DNA of 63,092 nt from Actinomyces sp. ZJ308 (GTDB taxonomy: Bacteria > Actinomycetota > Actinomycetes > Actinomycetales > Actinomycetaceae). Below the pieces are notes generated by a model that was given only the letters and a program-made list of their open reading frames with translations, was not told the origin of the DNA and ran no database searches. The DNA lies in assembly GCF_011752065.1 (NCBI RefSeq), contig NZ_JAAIJY010000019.1:1-63092 (forward strand), in the 5' to 3' direction. Shown piece by piece: positions 47,504 to 55,232 of this stretch; position 1 is the stretch's first letter; every line of letters begins with the position of its first letter. A program made the position numbers and the translations under genes.

Positions 47504-48247
47504 ATGTCCAAGCCCCGCACCGCCCTCGTCATCGGTGCCACCGGCCAGGTCGGCCGCGTCGTCGTCGAGGAGGCCCTGGCCCGCGGCCTGAGCGTCCGCG
47601 CCCAGTCCCGCAACGCCTCCCGCGCCGCAGCCGTGCTGCCCGCCGGCACGGAGGTCGTCGAGGCCTCCCCCACCGACGCCGCCTCCCTGGCCAGGGCGGT
47701 GGAGGGCGTCGACGCCGTTATCTTCACTGGAGGAGGCGACGACGATCTGGAGAACAACTTCTACGCCGTCGTCCCTGCCCTGCTGGAGGCGCTGGAGGGC
47801 CGGCCGGAGGTTCACATCAGCTTCATGACCTCCATGTACATCTCGCGCCCGTCGGGTGAGTCCTGGGACTGGAAGCGCCGCGCCGAGCGCCTGGTGCGCG
47901 CCGGCGGCCACCCCTACACGATCGTGCGTCCCGGCTGGTTCGACTACCAGGGGCCGCAGGACACCCAAATCGATCTGCGTCAGGGCGACCTCGTCGAGGG
48001 CAGGCCCGGCGTGGACCGGCGCCACATCGCCCAGGTGCTCATCGAGGGAGCGCTCAACCCCTCGGGCGAGCACCGCACCGTCGAGGTCTTCTCGCGCGCC
48101 GGTGAACCGGTCACGGACTTCGAGGCGCTCCTCGCCGGCACCCGACCGGACACCGAGACCGGCCGCGGCGCCCTCGACCGGGTCCTCGTCCCCCTCACCG
48201 ACGAGCCGGCGCGGGTTCAAAGCGATATCGCCCGCTTCGGCGCCTGA
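47504..48247 (+). CDS. NAD(P)-binding atypical SDR (NmrA/YwnB-like)
   Basis: 247 residues from ATG 47504, preceded by GAGAGGAAAC. Rossmann motif ALVIGATGQVGR near the N-terminus and YTIVRPGWF in place of the classical YxxxK strand, characteristic of atypical SDRs related to SDR_a5/NmrA proteins, often flavin or quinone reductases or redox sensors. Cytosolic. Fifth gene of the co-directional cluster. Confidence 0.88.
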   Translation: MSKPRTALVIGATGQVGRVVVEEALARGLSVRAQSRNASRAAAVLPAGTEVVEASPTDAASLARAVEGVDAVIFTGGGDDDLENNFYAVVPALLEALEGRPEVHISFMTSMYISRPSGESWDWKRRAERLVRAGGHPYTIVRPGWFDYQGPQDTQIDLRQGDLVEGRPGVDRRHIAQVLIEGALNPSGEHRTVEVFSRAGEPVTDFEALLAGTRPDTETGRGALDRVLVPLTDEPARVQSDIARFGA

Positions 48248-48283
48248 CCACCACAATTGAGAAACACGATTGAGAAAGCAGTC

Positions 48284-48979
48284 ATGACAACAGCACACAC
48301 GCCCCGCGCCGTCGGCGCCTCCGCAAGCCGCAGAACCTTCCTGACCGGAGCCGGGGTGCTGGCCACCGCGGCGTCAGGAGCCCTGCTCGCCGCCTGCGGA
48401 CGCTCATCCTCGTCCTCCGCCGGCTCAAGTGCCGCCAGTGGCTCGGCGCCAGCAGCCTCGTCGTCGAGCAGCGCCTCGCCCCTGCCCTCGGGGAGCAGCG
48501 TCCTGGTCGCCTACTACTCGGCGCAGGGACACACGAAGACCGTCGCCGAGACCATCGCCGGCGAGCTCGGCGCCAGCACCTTCGTGATCGAGCCGGCCAA
48601 CCCCTTCAGCCAGGACGACCTCAACTGGAGGGACAGCTCGAGTCGCGTCGTCACCGAGTACGAGAATCCCGACCAGCGCTCCACCCAGCTCGCGTCCAAC
48701 GCACCGGCCGACTTCTCGAGCTACGACACGGTGTTCGTCGGTTACCCCATCTGGTGGCAGAGCGCCTCCTGGGCGATGACGGACTTCGCCCGCCAGAACG
48801 ACTTCACCGGAAAGACCGTCATTCCTTTCTGCACGTCGCTGTCCTCGCCGCTCAGCAGCAGCGGCACCGAGCTGGCTGAGATGGCCGGCGGCTCCGGAAC
48901 GTGGCAGGAGGGCATACGTTTCGAGGAGAACGTGAGCACTGAGGAGGTCGCCCAGTGGGCGAGGCAGTTTCGCCCCTGA
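48284..48979 (+). CDS. Exported lipoprotein flavodoxin
   Basis: 231 residues from ATG 48284. Tat leader SRRTFLTGAGVLATAAS (RR at 16-17) with lipobox LLAAC (C38), then a Ser/Ala-rich linker of about 40 residues and a flavodoxin domain. The FMN phosphate loop is VLVAYYSAQGHTKTVAETIA, and YPIWWQSASWAM is the loop beside the isoalloxazine ring. Tat export fits a protein that must fold around FMN before translocation. It would act as a membrane-anchored extracytoplasmic electron carrier or quinone reductase; its electron donor is not evident. Confidence 0.9.
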   Translation: MTTAHTPRAVGASASRRTFLTGAGVLATAASGALLAACGRSSSSSAGSSAASGSAPAASSSSSASPLPSGSSVLVAYYSAQGHTKTVAETIAGELGASTFVIEPANPFSQDDLNWRDSSSRVVTEYENPDQRSTQLASNAPADFSSYDTVFVGYPIWWQSASWAMTDFARQNDFTGKTVIPFCTSLSSPLSSSGTELAEMAGGSGTWQEGIRFEENVSTEEVAQWARQFRP

Positions 48980-48992
48980 CTCCCAGGACACG

Positions 48993-49718
48993 GTGACTCA
49001 GGGGACGCAGACCTACCGCGGGTTCACGATGGACAACGTGCTGCACTCCTCGGCACACGGAGACATCCACTTCCACCTGAGCGTTCCGTCCGGCTACGAC
49101 GCGTCCAGACCTCACGCGCTGTTCGTCACCCTGCCCGGGTGGCAGGGGCTCTACTTCCAGGGCGTGGGCGTCAACCTGCAGACCGAGGACTTCGCCTTCG
49201 AGGCTCCGGCGTACCGCGACGACATGATCATCGTGGCGCCGCAGCTCAGCGACTGGGGACAGACCTCGGCGGACCAGACCATCGCGCTCGTCGAGTACCT
49301 GCTGGGGGCGTACTCGATCGACCGCACCCACGTGTTCCTCGAGGGGTACTCAGGGGGCGGCGAGACGGCCTCACTCGCGGCGGCCACGCGACCCGACCTG
49401 TTCTGCGCGGTGCTGCACTGCGCCTCCCGGTGGGACGGCGACCTGGCGGCCGTGGCCGATGCGCGGCTGCCCGTGCGCCTCGTGGTGGGAGAGAACGACG
49501 AGTACTACGGCGCCGAGCCCGACCGGGCCAGCCACCGCCAGCTGGTCTCGCTCTATGAGGCACGGGGTGTCAGTACGGATGAGACGGCGCGGCTGGCGGT
49601 GCTCGACGTCAAGCCGGGCTCCTACTTCTCCCAGCGCGGCGCCTCCGACCAGCACGGCGCCGGCAACACCCTGTTCGCCCGGGACCGGGAGGTCATGGCC
49701 TGGCTCTTCAACCGCTGA
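48993..49718 (+). CDS. Esterase of the alpha/beta hydrolase fold
   Basis: 241 residues from GTG 48993, 13 nt after the flavodoxin. No signal peptide. LFVTLPGWQGLYFQGV, the elbow VFLEGYSGGGETASLAA, VVGENDEYYG (Asp) and QHGAGNTL (His) indicate a prolyl-oligopeptidase/feruloyl-esterase-like hydrolase. Last gene of the tightly packed run that starts at 43206. Confidence 0.82.
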   Translation: MTQGTQTYRGFTMDNVLHSSAHGDIHFHLSVPSGYDASRPHALFVTLPGWQGLYFQGVGVNLQTEDFAFEAPAYRDDMIIVAPQLSDWGQTSADQTIALVEYLLGAYSIDRTHVFLEGYSGGGETASLAAATRPDLFCAVLHCASRWDGDLAAVADARLPVRLVVGENDEYYGAEPDRASHRQLVSLYEARGVSTDETARLAVLDVKPGSYFSQRGASDQHGAGNTLFARDREVMAWLFNR

Positions 49719-49817
49719 CCGTGCTCATGGAGACCGCGTCCCAGACACGAGCAGCGGCCGAACTCGTTGACCGGGGCAGGCGGCTACTCTTGGGCCGGCC
49801 ACGTTGAAAGGACTGAC

Positions 49818-50288
49818 ATGCTGCTGTTCGTCAACGCCTCCTCCAAGCGCGACGGCAACACGACCGCCATGGCGGAGAGGCTGCTTGAAGGCACCGGTTA
49901 CGAGACGCTCCACCTCATCGACTACGCCATCCACGCTCGCGGCTCATCGCTGCCCGGGGACCAGTGGCCCCGGGTCTGGGAGCGCATGTGCGCGGCGGAC
50001 GTGCTCGTATGGGGCACCCCCGTCTACTGGCACGGCATGACCGGCACCCTCAAGACCCTCATCGAGCGGATGAACGACGAGCCCGCCGAGCGGATCGCCG
50101 GCACTCCCCTGGCCTTCTTCTTCCAGGGCTCAGGGCCCGGAAGGGCCGTCACCGAGGTCATGCACACGACGATCGAGCGACTCACTGACCTGTACCGGAT
50201 GCCGCTGCTCGGCATCGCCGACGGCGCCCGCGGCATCCCGGCCCTGCGCCAGCGAATCGTCGGGCCCTTCTTCGCCGAGAACCTGTGA
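49818..50288 (+). CDS. Flavodoxin-like NAD(P)H reductase
   Basis: 156 residues from ATG 49818, preceded by GAAAGGACTG. The phosphate loop FVNASSKRDGNTTAMAERLL and VLVWGTPVYWHGMTGTLKTLIERM match the NADPH-dependent FMN reductase/WrbA-like family. Cytosolic. Its last eight residues, GPFFAENL, and the DNA from there to 34 bp past the stop are nearly identical to the 3' end of the hydrolase gene at 51170, so the 3' end of this gene may have been replaced or duplicated. Confidence 0.88.
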   Translation: MLLFVNASSKRDGNTTAMAERLLEGTGYETLHLIDYAIHARGSSLPGDQWPRVWERMCAADVLVWGTPVYWHGMTGTLKTLIERMNDEPAERIAGTPLAFFFQGSGPGRAVTEVMHTTIERLTDLYRMPLLGIADGARGIPALRQRIVGPFFAENL

Positions 50289-50322
50289 CGATCGCGGGCT
50301 GCCCTACAAGGTCCGCCGTCGG
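50260..50322. repeat. 63-bp direct repeat, left copy
   Basis: Covers the last 29 bp of the flavin reductase gene and 34 bp beyond its stop. It matches 52014-52076 in the same orientation with five substitutions and no gaps. Both copies place the stop codon at the same point and encode the same C-terminus. Confidence 0.88.
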
Positions 50323-50328
50323 CACCGG

Positions 50329-50607
50329 TCACAGTCGAAGATCGAAATGACTTCCGGTCTCCACCAGGAGCAGCACGAGCTCTGCCTCTCGAACCTCGTA
50401 GATCAGCACCCAGTCGGGCCGGATATGGCAGTCCCTCAATCCGATCCGATCCGCCGTGAGCGCATGGTCACGGTAGCGGGCGGGCAACGTCTCCTGGCGC
50501 TGGAGCATCTCAACGACGGCGAAGAACTCATTCAGGTCAAGACCACGCTTCTTCGCTCGCTTAAGGTCCTTCTTGCACTTGTTCGAGAGGACGATCTCGA
50601 GCATCAC
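50329..50607 (-). CDS. yafQ: YafQ-type mRNA interferase toxin
   Basis: 92 residues, full length. RelE/ParE-superfamily toxin that cuts mRNA on the ribosome. The family pattern LPARYRDHALTADRIGLRDCHIRPDWVLIYEV and the terminal TGSHFDLRL, containing the conserved His/Phe catalytic region, are all present, so the toxin looks intact. It overlaps the antitoxin by 4 nt, antitoxin first. Confidence 0.92.
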   Translation of the reverse strand: MMLEIVLSNKCKKDLKRAKKRGLDLNEFFAVVEMLQRQETLPARYRDHALTADRIGLRDCHIRPDWVLIYEVREAELVLLLVETGSHFDLRL

Positions 50608-50885
50608 AGATCCAGGTCTTTGCGCAGGTCAGCAACACTGCGATAGCGCTTGGCGGTACCTGCGGCGATAGCCGCGTCAGCCTCCTCGTAGGCACGGCGC
50701 GCCTCAGCACTCATGCCGTAAGGGCGAGAGGTGTCGAAGGGGAAGCCCTGGAAGTCATTGAACGCACGCACGAACATACGTACGGCGTTGGAGGGGGTCG
50801 TCCCCATCCGATGAGCGAGCTCAACGAACAGACGCTTGTCCTCGGCGTCGATCTTGACGTTGAGATTCTCCATAGCAGTCGACAT
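50604..50885 (-). CDS. dinJ: RelB/DinJ family antitoxin
   Basis: 93 residues from ATG 50885, supported by GGGAGGAGG. The N-terminal ribbon-helix-helix (NLNVKIDAEDKRLFVELAHRMGTTPSNAVRMFVRAF) binds DNA; the C-terminal SAEARRAYEEADAAIAAGT helix binds the toxin. Overlaps yafQ by 4 nt, the standard autoregulated pair. It faces away from the flavin reductase and hydrolase genes around it. Confidence 0.92.
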   Translation of the reverse strand: MSTAMENLNVKIDAEDKRLFVELAHRMGTTPSNAVRMFVRAFNDFQGFPFDTSRPYGMSAEARRAYEEADAAIAAGTAKRYRSVADLRKDLDL

Positions 50886-51169
50886 CGTGTCCTCCTCCCT
50901 CCACGGCGAGGGTAACACGAAGTATCACACTGAGACACAACTCGGCGGCGGATAGGCGCCGCGGGAAGCGCCGAGCGACGCCGGTCAGGTACGTCTCAAC
51001 GAACTCCACGAGCTCTCCTGTCAACCCTCTTGGGCAGGGGAATGCCAGCAACCTCGGGGCACAGGTAGCCGTGGTTCTGTTCCGTCACGTAATTTCAACT
51101 CATCAACAAGTGACGGATCGTCATTTGATTGACTGTAACCCCGAGGAAACGGAGACCAGGGAGACCAGC
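50886..51169. other. Intergenic region upstream of dinJ and the hydrolase gene
   Basis: 284 bp with no supported gene. It holds the divergent promoters of the toxin-antitoxin pair and of the hydrolase at 51170. TTTGATTGACTGTAACC near 51124 could include promoter elements for the latter. No clear dyad operator was seen for DinJ. Confidence 0.35.
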
Positions 51170-52042
51170 ATGGACACTCAGAAGGTCGTTTTCACCAACA
51201 AGGACCTGGACCTGCGCCTGGCGGGGCTGCTCCGCCTGCCCAGCGACTTCGACCTCAGCCGGAACTACCCGGCCGTCGTCGTCACCGGGCCGATGCTCTC
51301 GGTCAAGGAGCAGGCGCAGAGCATCTACGCCGAGCGCCTGACCGAGCTCGGCTACGTGACCCTCGTCTTCGACGGTTCCTACTTCGGCCAGAGCGAGGGC
51401 ACGCCGCGTCAGCTGGAGCTGCCCGACGTCAAGGAGACCGACATCGAGGGAGCAGTCGACTTCCTCCAGTCCCTTCCCTTCGTCGACGACGAGCGCATCG
51501 GCGGCCTGGGCATCTGCGGCTCCGGCTCCTACATGTCCGTCGCGGGCGTCAAGGAGCCGCGACTGAAGGCGATCACCGCGATCGTTCCCGCGATCTCCGA
51601 CATCTCGACCTCGGCGATGGCCGGCTTCTTCAGGCCCGAGGAGGAGGTGCGGGCCGCCAAGACCGCCTACGAGAAGGGCGAGGGCGAGCTGGAGCACCTC
51701 AACTTCATGCCGCGCGCCTTCGAGGAGGGCGCCGCCTACTACTACTCCACCCGCGGCACCCACCCTCGCTGGAGCAACGACGTCGTCGCCTGGAGCCAAC
51801 TCGAACTGGTCTCCTACAACGTCCCCGAGATCATGAAGGGCATGACCAAGCCCTACCTCGTCGTCACCGGCGAGAACGCCTGGAACCGTGAGGCCTCCAC
51901 TGAGGTCTTCGAGGCCGTACCGGGGCAGAACAAGCAGATGCACGTCATCGGCGAGGCGGGCCACTTCGACATGTACGACCTGGCCCCTTACGTCTCCAAG
52001 GCCTTCGAGGTCATCGGCCCCTTCTTCGCCGAGAACCTGTGA
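51170..52042 (+). CDS. Dienelactone hydrolase-like alpha/beta hydrolase
   Basis: 290 residues from ATG 51170, preceded by CAGGGAGACC. VVVTGPMLSVKEQAQSIYAERL, the elbow GLGICGSGSY with Cys116 at the nucleophile position (as in dienelactone hydrolases), and VIGEAGHFDMYD (His) define the fold. The family also includes proteins found beside aldo-keto reductases and flavodoxins. Ends in GPFFAENL, shared with the flavin reductase at 49818 through the 63-bp repeat. Confidence 0.88.
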   Translation: MDTQKVVFTNKDLDLRLAGLLRLPSDFDLSRNYPAVVVTGPMLSVKEQAQSIYAERLTELGYVTLVFDGSYFGQSEGTPRQLELPDVKETDIEGAVDFLQSLPFVDDERIGGLGICGSGSYMSVAGVKEPRLKAITAIVPAISDISTSAMAGFFRPEEEVRAAKTAYEKGEGELEHLNFMPRAFEEGAAYYYSTRGTHPRWSNDVVAWSQLELVSYNVPEIMKGMTKPYLVVTGENAWNREASTEVFEAVPGQNKQMHVIGEAGHFDMYDLAPYVSKAFEVIGPFFAENL

Positions 52043-52076
52043 CGATCACGGACTGTCCTACAAGGTCCGTCGTCGG
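52014..52076. repeat. 63-bp direct repeat, right copy
   Basis: Covers the last 29 bp of the hydrolase gene plus 34 bp downstream. Pair of 50260-50322. Together the copies bracket the toxin-antitoxin pair and the hydrolase gene (about 1.7 kb). Confidence 0.88.
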
Positions 52077-52137
52077 GTCCTAAGAAGTCACGTCAACTCG
52101 GGGCTGCCACGCGCATATCGGGGACTGCGACCTTCTC

Positions 52138-52225
52138 CGAGGACTGCGTTTTCCCGCAGATGACTGGGGTCTGGTCCCAGTCATCTGCGAGAGAAGTACG
52201 TCCCGGACGGATAACGCAGTCCTCG
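52138..52225. repeat. Nested palindromic repeat, copy 2
   Basis: Outer arms CGAGGACTGCGTT (52138-52150) and AACGCAGTCCTCG (52213-52225) are perfect. The inner stem CGCAGATGACTGGG (52155-52168) / CCCAGTCATCTGCG (52176-52189) is a perfect 14 bp around GTCTGGT. A partial extra arm, GGGGACTGCGACCTTCTC, precedes it at 52120. It lies between the hydrolase and the two-component genes (convergent), so it may also work as a bidirectional terminator. Pair of 1313-1381. Confidence 0.82.
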
Positions 52226-52246
52226 ATAGGCGCAGCCGGCCCCTCT

Positions 52247-52921
52247 CTACCCGGTCTGGGCGGAGCGGTAGTACATGACCGCGACCTGGGTGCGGTTGCG
52301 CAGGCCCAGCTTGGCCAGGATCGAGCTGATGTGGTTGCGCACCGTGCCCTCGCTCATGAACAGCCGCGCCGCCGCCTCGGCGTTGTCCAGGCCCTCGGCC
52401 ACGGCCTCGACCACCTCGTACTCACGGTCGGTCAGGGCCGCGAAGACCGTGCCCCGCAGGTCCTCGCGGCTCCCGCCCGGCTGCGCCTGACTCTGCTGAC
52501 CCGACCGCGCACTCAGCCCCATGGTGGCGCTGCGCTCAAGCACCTCCCCCTCCAGCACGCACACCCCGGCCATGACCGAGCGCAACGCCGGGGCCACCTG
52601 GGCGACGTCCTGCTTGATGAGGTAGCCGCGCGACCCCATCTTGAGGGCGCGCACGATGTACTCGTCGTCGGAGAAGGTGGTGAGGAAGACGATGCGCGCT
52701 CCTGCGTCCTCGGCCAGGATCCGCTCGGCCGCGCTGAGCCCGTCGCCGCCGGGCATTTGGATGTCCATGAGGAGGATGTCGGGGGCCAGCTCCCGGTACC
52801 GCTCGACGGCCTCCGGCCCCGATCCTCCCAGGCCGACGACGTCGACGTCGTCCTCGACCGACAGGATCGTGGACAGGGACTGGGCGACGAGGGCGTCGTC
52901 GTCGACGATGAGGACCTTCAT
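52247..52921 (-). CDS. NarL/LuxR-type response regulator
   Basis: 224 residues. Receiver with VDDDA acidic pocket and phosphoacceptor D53 (ILLMDIQMPGGD); LuxR helix-turn-helix at the C-terminus (LTDREYEVVEAVAEGLDNAEAAARLFMSEGTVRNHISSILAKLGL). Overlaps the end of the sensor kinase gene by 4 nt. Likely activates the divergent ABC exporter, whose promoter region contains TCATGAC dyads. Confidence 0.93.
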   Translation of the reverse strand: MKVLIVDDDALVAQSLSTILSVEDDVDVVGLGGSGPEAVERYRELAPDILLMDIQMPGGDGLSAAERILAEDAGARIVFLTTFSDDEYIVRALKMGSRGYLIKQDVAQVAPALRSVMAGVCVLEGEVLERSATMGLSARSGQQSQAQPGGSREDLRGTVFAALTDREYEVVEAVAEGLDNAEAAARLFMSEGTVRNHISSILAKLGLRNRTQVAVMYYRSAQTG

Positions 52922-54054
52922 GATGTTCCTTCCCTGTCTGCCTGGTTCCTGGGGATCGTGGCGAAGACCGTGAACCGTGGCCGCGGGGTGATCCGGACCC
53001 GGCCGCCCAGCGCCTCGACCCGCTCGGTCATGGAGCGCAGGCCCAGGCCCGAGCTCCCACCACCATCGACGGCCGGCTCGCCCTCGGCGGGGACGATGCC
53101 GTCATTGTCGACCGCGACCTGCCAGAACGCAGGGTAGTCGGTGACCGCCACGCGGGCCGAGTGGGCCCCGCCGTGGCGGGCGGCGTTGGTGAGGGCCTCG
53201 CGCACCACGGCGACGACGCAGCGAGCCACCGCCGGCGGCGGCTCGACGTCGGTGGAGCACTCGACGCTCACGGCGGCGATACCGCAGCGCGAGCCCAGCA
53301 GGTTGAGGGAGGTGGCCAGCTCCTCGCCCTCATCGGACAGGGCGTGGACGGATCGGCGCATGGAGTCCAGGGCCTCGTCGAGCCCCTCATCGAGAACAGC
53401 CAGGTCGTCGACGACGCCCGGCTCGCCCCGGTGGGTGACCTGCAGGGCCTTGACCTGCAGCAGGAGGCGGGTGAGCAGGTGCCCGACGCCGTCGTGGATC
53501 TCCCGGGCGATCCTGGTGCGCTCGGACAGGGCGGCGGCGCGCAGCTCGTGGTCCTGGGCCTGGAGCAGCCGGGCGTTCGTGTCCTGCAGGGTCAGGACCT
53601 TCTCACGCAGGTCGTCTCGCACGGTGTGCAGGCTCCTGCGCGTCTCCTCCTCCTGGGTGGTGCGCAGCGCCAGGAGAACCGCGAGCGCGCAGACGACCAG
53701 GGCGAGGGCCAACACGGGAGTGCCCGGAACCTGCCGGGCCACGACAACCACGAACGGGAGGCAGCCGATGGCCGCCACCATCCGTTCTCTCCGGGACCCG
53801 ACGACGGCGAGGCGGGACAGGTCGTAGGCGACCAATGGCGCCCCGGGCACGGAGGCCGTCGTGAGGATGCCCAGCAGGAGGTAGGCGGCCGGGACGGCGA
53901 CGACCCAGCGGTGCTGATCGGCGAGCGTACTCAGCCCGCCGGCGGTCACGGCCGCGAGCAGCCAGACCACGCCGGCCGCGTCCGCCTCCCCGATGAGCAG
54001 GGCCAGCAGGAGGCAGCCGCACAGGATCACGCCTTTGTCGACCAGGACCTTCAC
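52918..54054 (-). CDS. Sensor histidine kinase (HisKA_3 type)
   Basis: 378 residues from GTG 54054, a tentative start (the frame is open to 54309 but the extra part has no kinase or membrane features). Four to five membrane helices in residues 8-132 with very short loops, typical of sensors that detect signals within the membrane. A coiled coil leads to phosphoacceptor H187 (IAREIHDGVGHLL), then N-box TNAARHGGAHS and G-boxes VDNDG and GSSGLGLRSMTERV. Pairs with the downstream regulator. Confidence 0.9.
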   Translation of the reverse strand: MKVLVDKGVILCGCLLLALLIGEADAAGVVWLLAAVTAGGLSTLADQHRWVVAVPAAYLLLGILTTASVPGAPLVAYDLSRLAVVGSRRERMVAAIGCLPFVVVVARQVPGTPVLALALVVCALAVLLALRTTQEEETRRSLHTVRDDLREKVLTLQDTNARLLQAQDHELRAAALSERTRIAREIHDGVGHLLTRLLLQVKALQVTHRGEPGVVDDLAVLDEGLDEALDSMRRSVHALSDEGEELATSLNLLGSRCGIAAVSVECSTDVEPPPAVARCVVAVVREALTNAARHGGAHSARVAVTDYPAFWQVAVDNDGIVPAEGEPAVDGGGSSGLGLRSMTERVEALGGRVRITPRPRFTVFATIPRNQADREGTS

Positions 54055-54125
54055 ACCTCGATTATCGACGATCGCCGCAGCGCATGGAGCCGGCAAGCAG
54101 CTTCGGTGACCCCGCTCGCGAATCT

Positions 54126-54162
54126 CATGACAGAAGTCATGGCTGCCCGCCCAGGTCATGAC
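54126..54162. promoter_or_regulatory. Candidate response-regulator sites before the ABC exporter
   Basis: CATGACAGAAGTCATG (54126-54141) is a perfect 6-4-6 dyad, and GTCATGAC (54155-54162) an 8-bp palindrome with the same half-site; a weaker GTCATGAG follows at 54205. They lie 72-122 bp before the divergent kinase start and 86-122 bp before the transporter start. The arrangement resembles DesR-like sites. Confidence 0.5.
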
Positions 54163-54247
54163 AGCGGGCACTTCTGAGCCGGCTGCTCCCGCAGGAGCAT
54201 GGGAGTCATGAGCCGGCAGACACCGGTGGAGGAGAAGAGGAGCCGAG

Positions 54248-55231
54248 ATGGAAGTCAAGGACAAGGACGGGGACACCGGCCAGGCCGTCGAGGTCGAGTC
54301 CCTGGTCAAGCGCTACGGGGAGCTGGTCGCGGTCGACGGCCTGTCCCTGAGGATCCCGCGCGGGCAGGTGCTGGGGCTGCTCGGCCCCAACGGCTCGGGC
54401 AAGACGACGACGATCAGCTGCATCCTCCAGCTGCTCACCTATGACAAGGGCTCGATCCGCGTCTTCGGTGAGCCGATGACGCCCACCGCCTACGGGCTCA
54501 AGCGCCGCATCGGCGTGGTACCCCAGGACGTGGCCGTCTTCGATGAGCTGACCGTGGCGGAGAACGTCAACGCCTTCTGCGCCCTCTATGTGCGTGACCG
54601 CGCCGAGCGGCGTCGCCTGGTGGCCGAGGCGATCGCCTTCGTGGGCCTGGAGAAATTCGTGAGGTTCAAGCCAAAAAAGCTCTCCGGAGGCCTGCTGCGC
54701 CGCCTCAACATCGCCTGCGGGATCGCCCACGGCCCTGACCTCATCATCCTGGACGAGCCCACGGTCGCCGTCGACCCGCAGAGCCGGAGCGCCATCCTCG
54801 ACGGCATCAAGCGCCTCAACGAGCGGGGCGCCACCGTCATCTACACGAGCCACTACATGGAGGAGGTGGAGCAGCTGTGCGACCGGATCGTCATCATGGA
54901 CTCCGGCCGGCAGGTCGCCTCCGGCACCTCCGATGAGCTCAAGGCCATGATCGGAACCGGTGAGCGCATCCGGGTCGGGATCGTCGACCCCGTCCCCCTG
55001 GGAGAGGAGGCGCTGGAGACGCTGCGGCGCCTGGAGCACGTGCGCACGGCGACCTATCGGGAGGGAGAGGTCACCGTCGAGTGCTCCTCCGGCTCGCACA
55101 ACCTCTCCGACGTCATGCGGGCGCTGGACGAGGCGGGGGCGACCTGCGGCCGGGTGACCTCAGAGCCCCCGACCCTCAACGACGTCTTCCTGGAGATCAC
55201 CGGGCGGGCCCTGCGCGACGAGGCGGCCTGA
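54248..55231 (+). CDS. ABC-2 exporter ATP-binding protein
   Basis: 327 residues. Walker A GPNGSGKTT (46-54), Q-loop VVPQDVAVFDE, signature KLSGGLLRRLNIACG, Walker B LIILDEPTVAVD and the switch SHYMEEVEQL. The C-terminal 90 residues form the domain found in NatA/CcmA-like drug and lipid exporters. ATG 54248 follows GGAGGAGAAGAGGAG. It precedes two permease genes (1-nt gap, then overlap) and is divergent from a two-component system. Confidence 0.93.
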   Translation: MEVKDKDGDTGQAVEVESLVKRYGELVAVDGLSLRIPRGQVLGLLGPNGSGKTTTISCILQLLTYDKGSIRVFGEPMTPTAYGLKRRIGVVPQDVAVFDELTVAENVNAFCALYVRDRAERRRLVAEAIAFVGLEKFVRFKPKKLSGGLLRRLNIACGIAHGPDLIILDEPTVAVDPQSRSAILDGIKRLNERGATVIYTSHYMEEVEQLCDRIVIMDSGRQVASGTSDELKAMIGTGERIRVGIVDPVPLGEEALETLRRLEHVRTATYREGEVTVECSSGSHNLSDVMRALDEAGATCGRVTSEPPTLNDVFLEITGRALRDEAA

Positions 55232-55232
55232 G

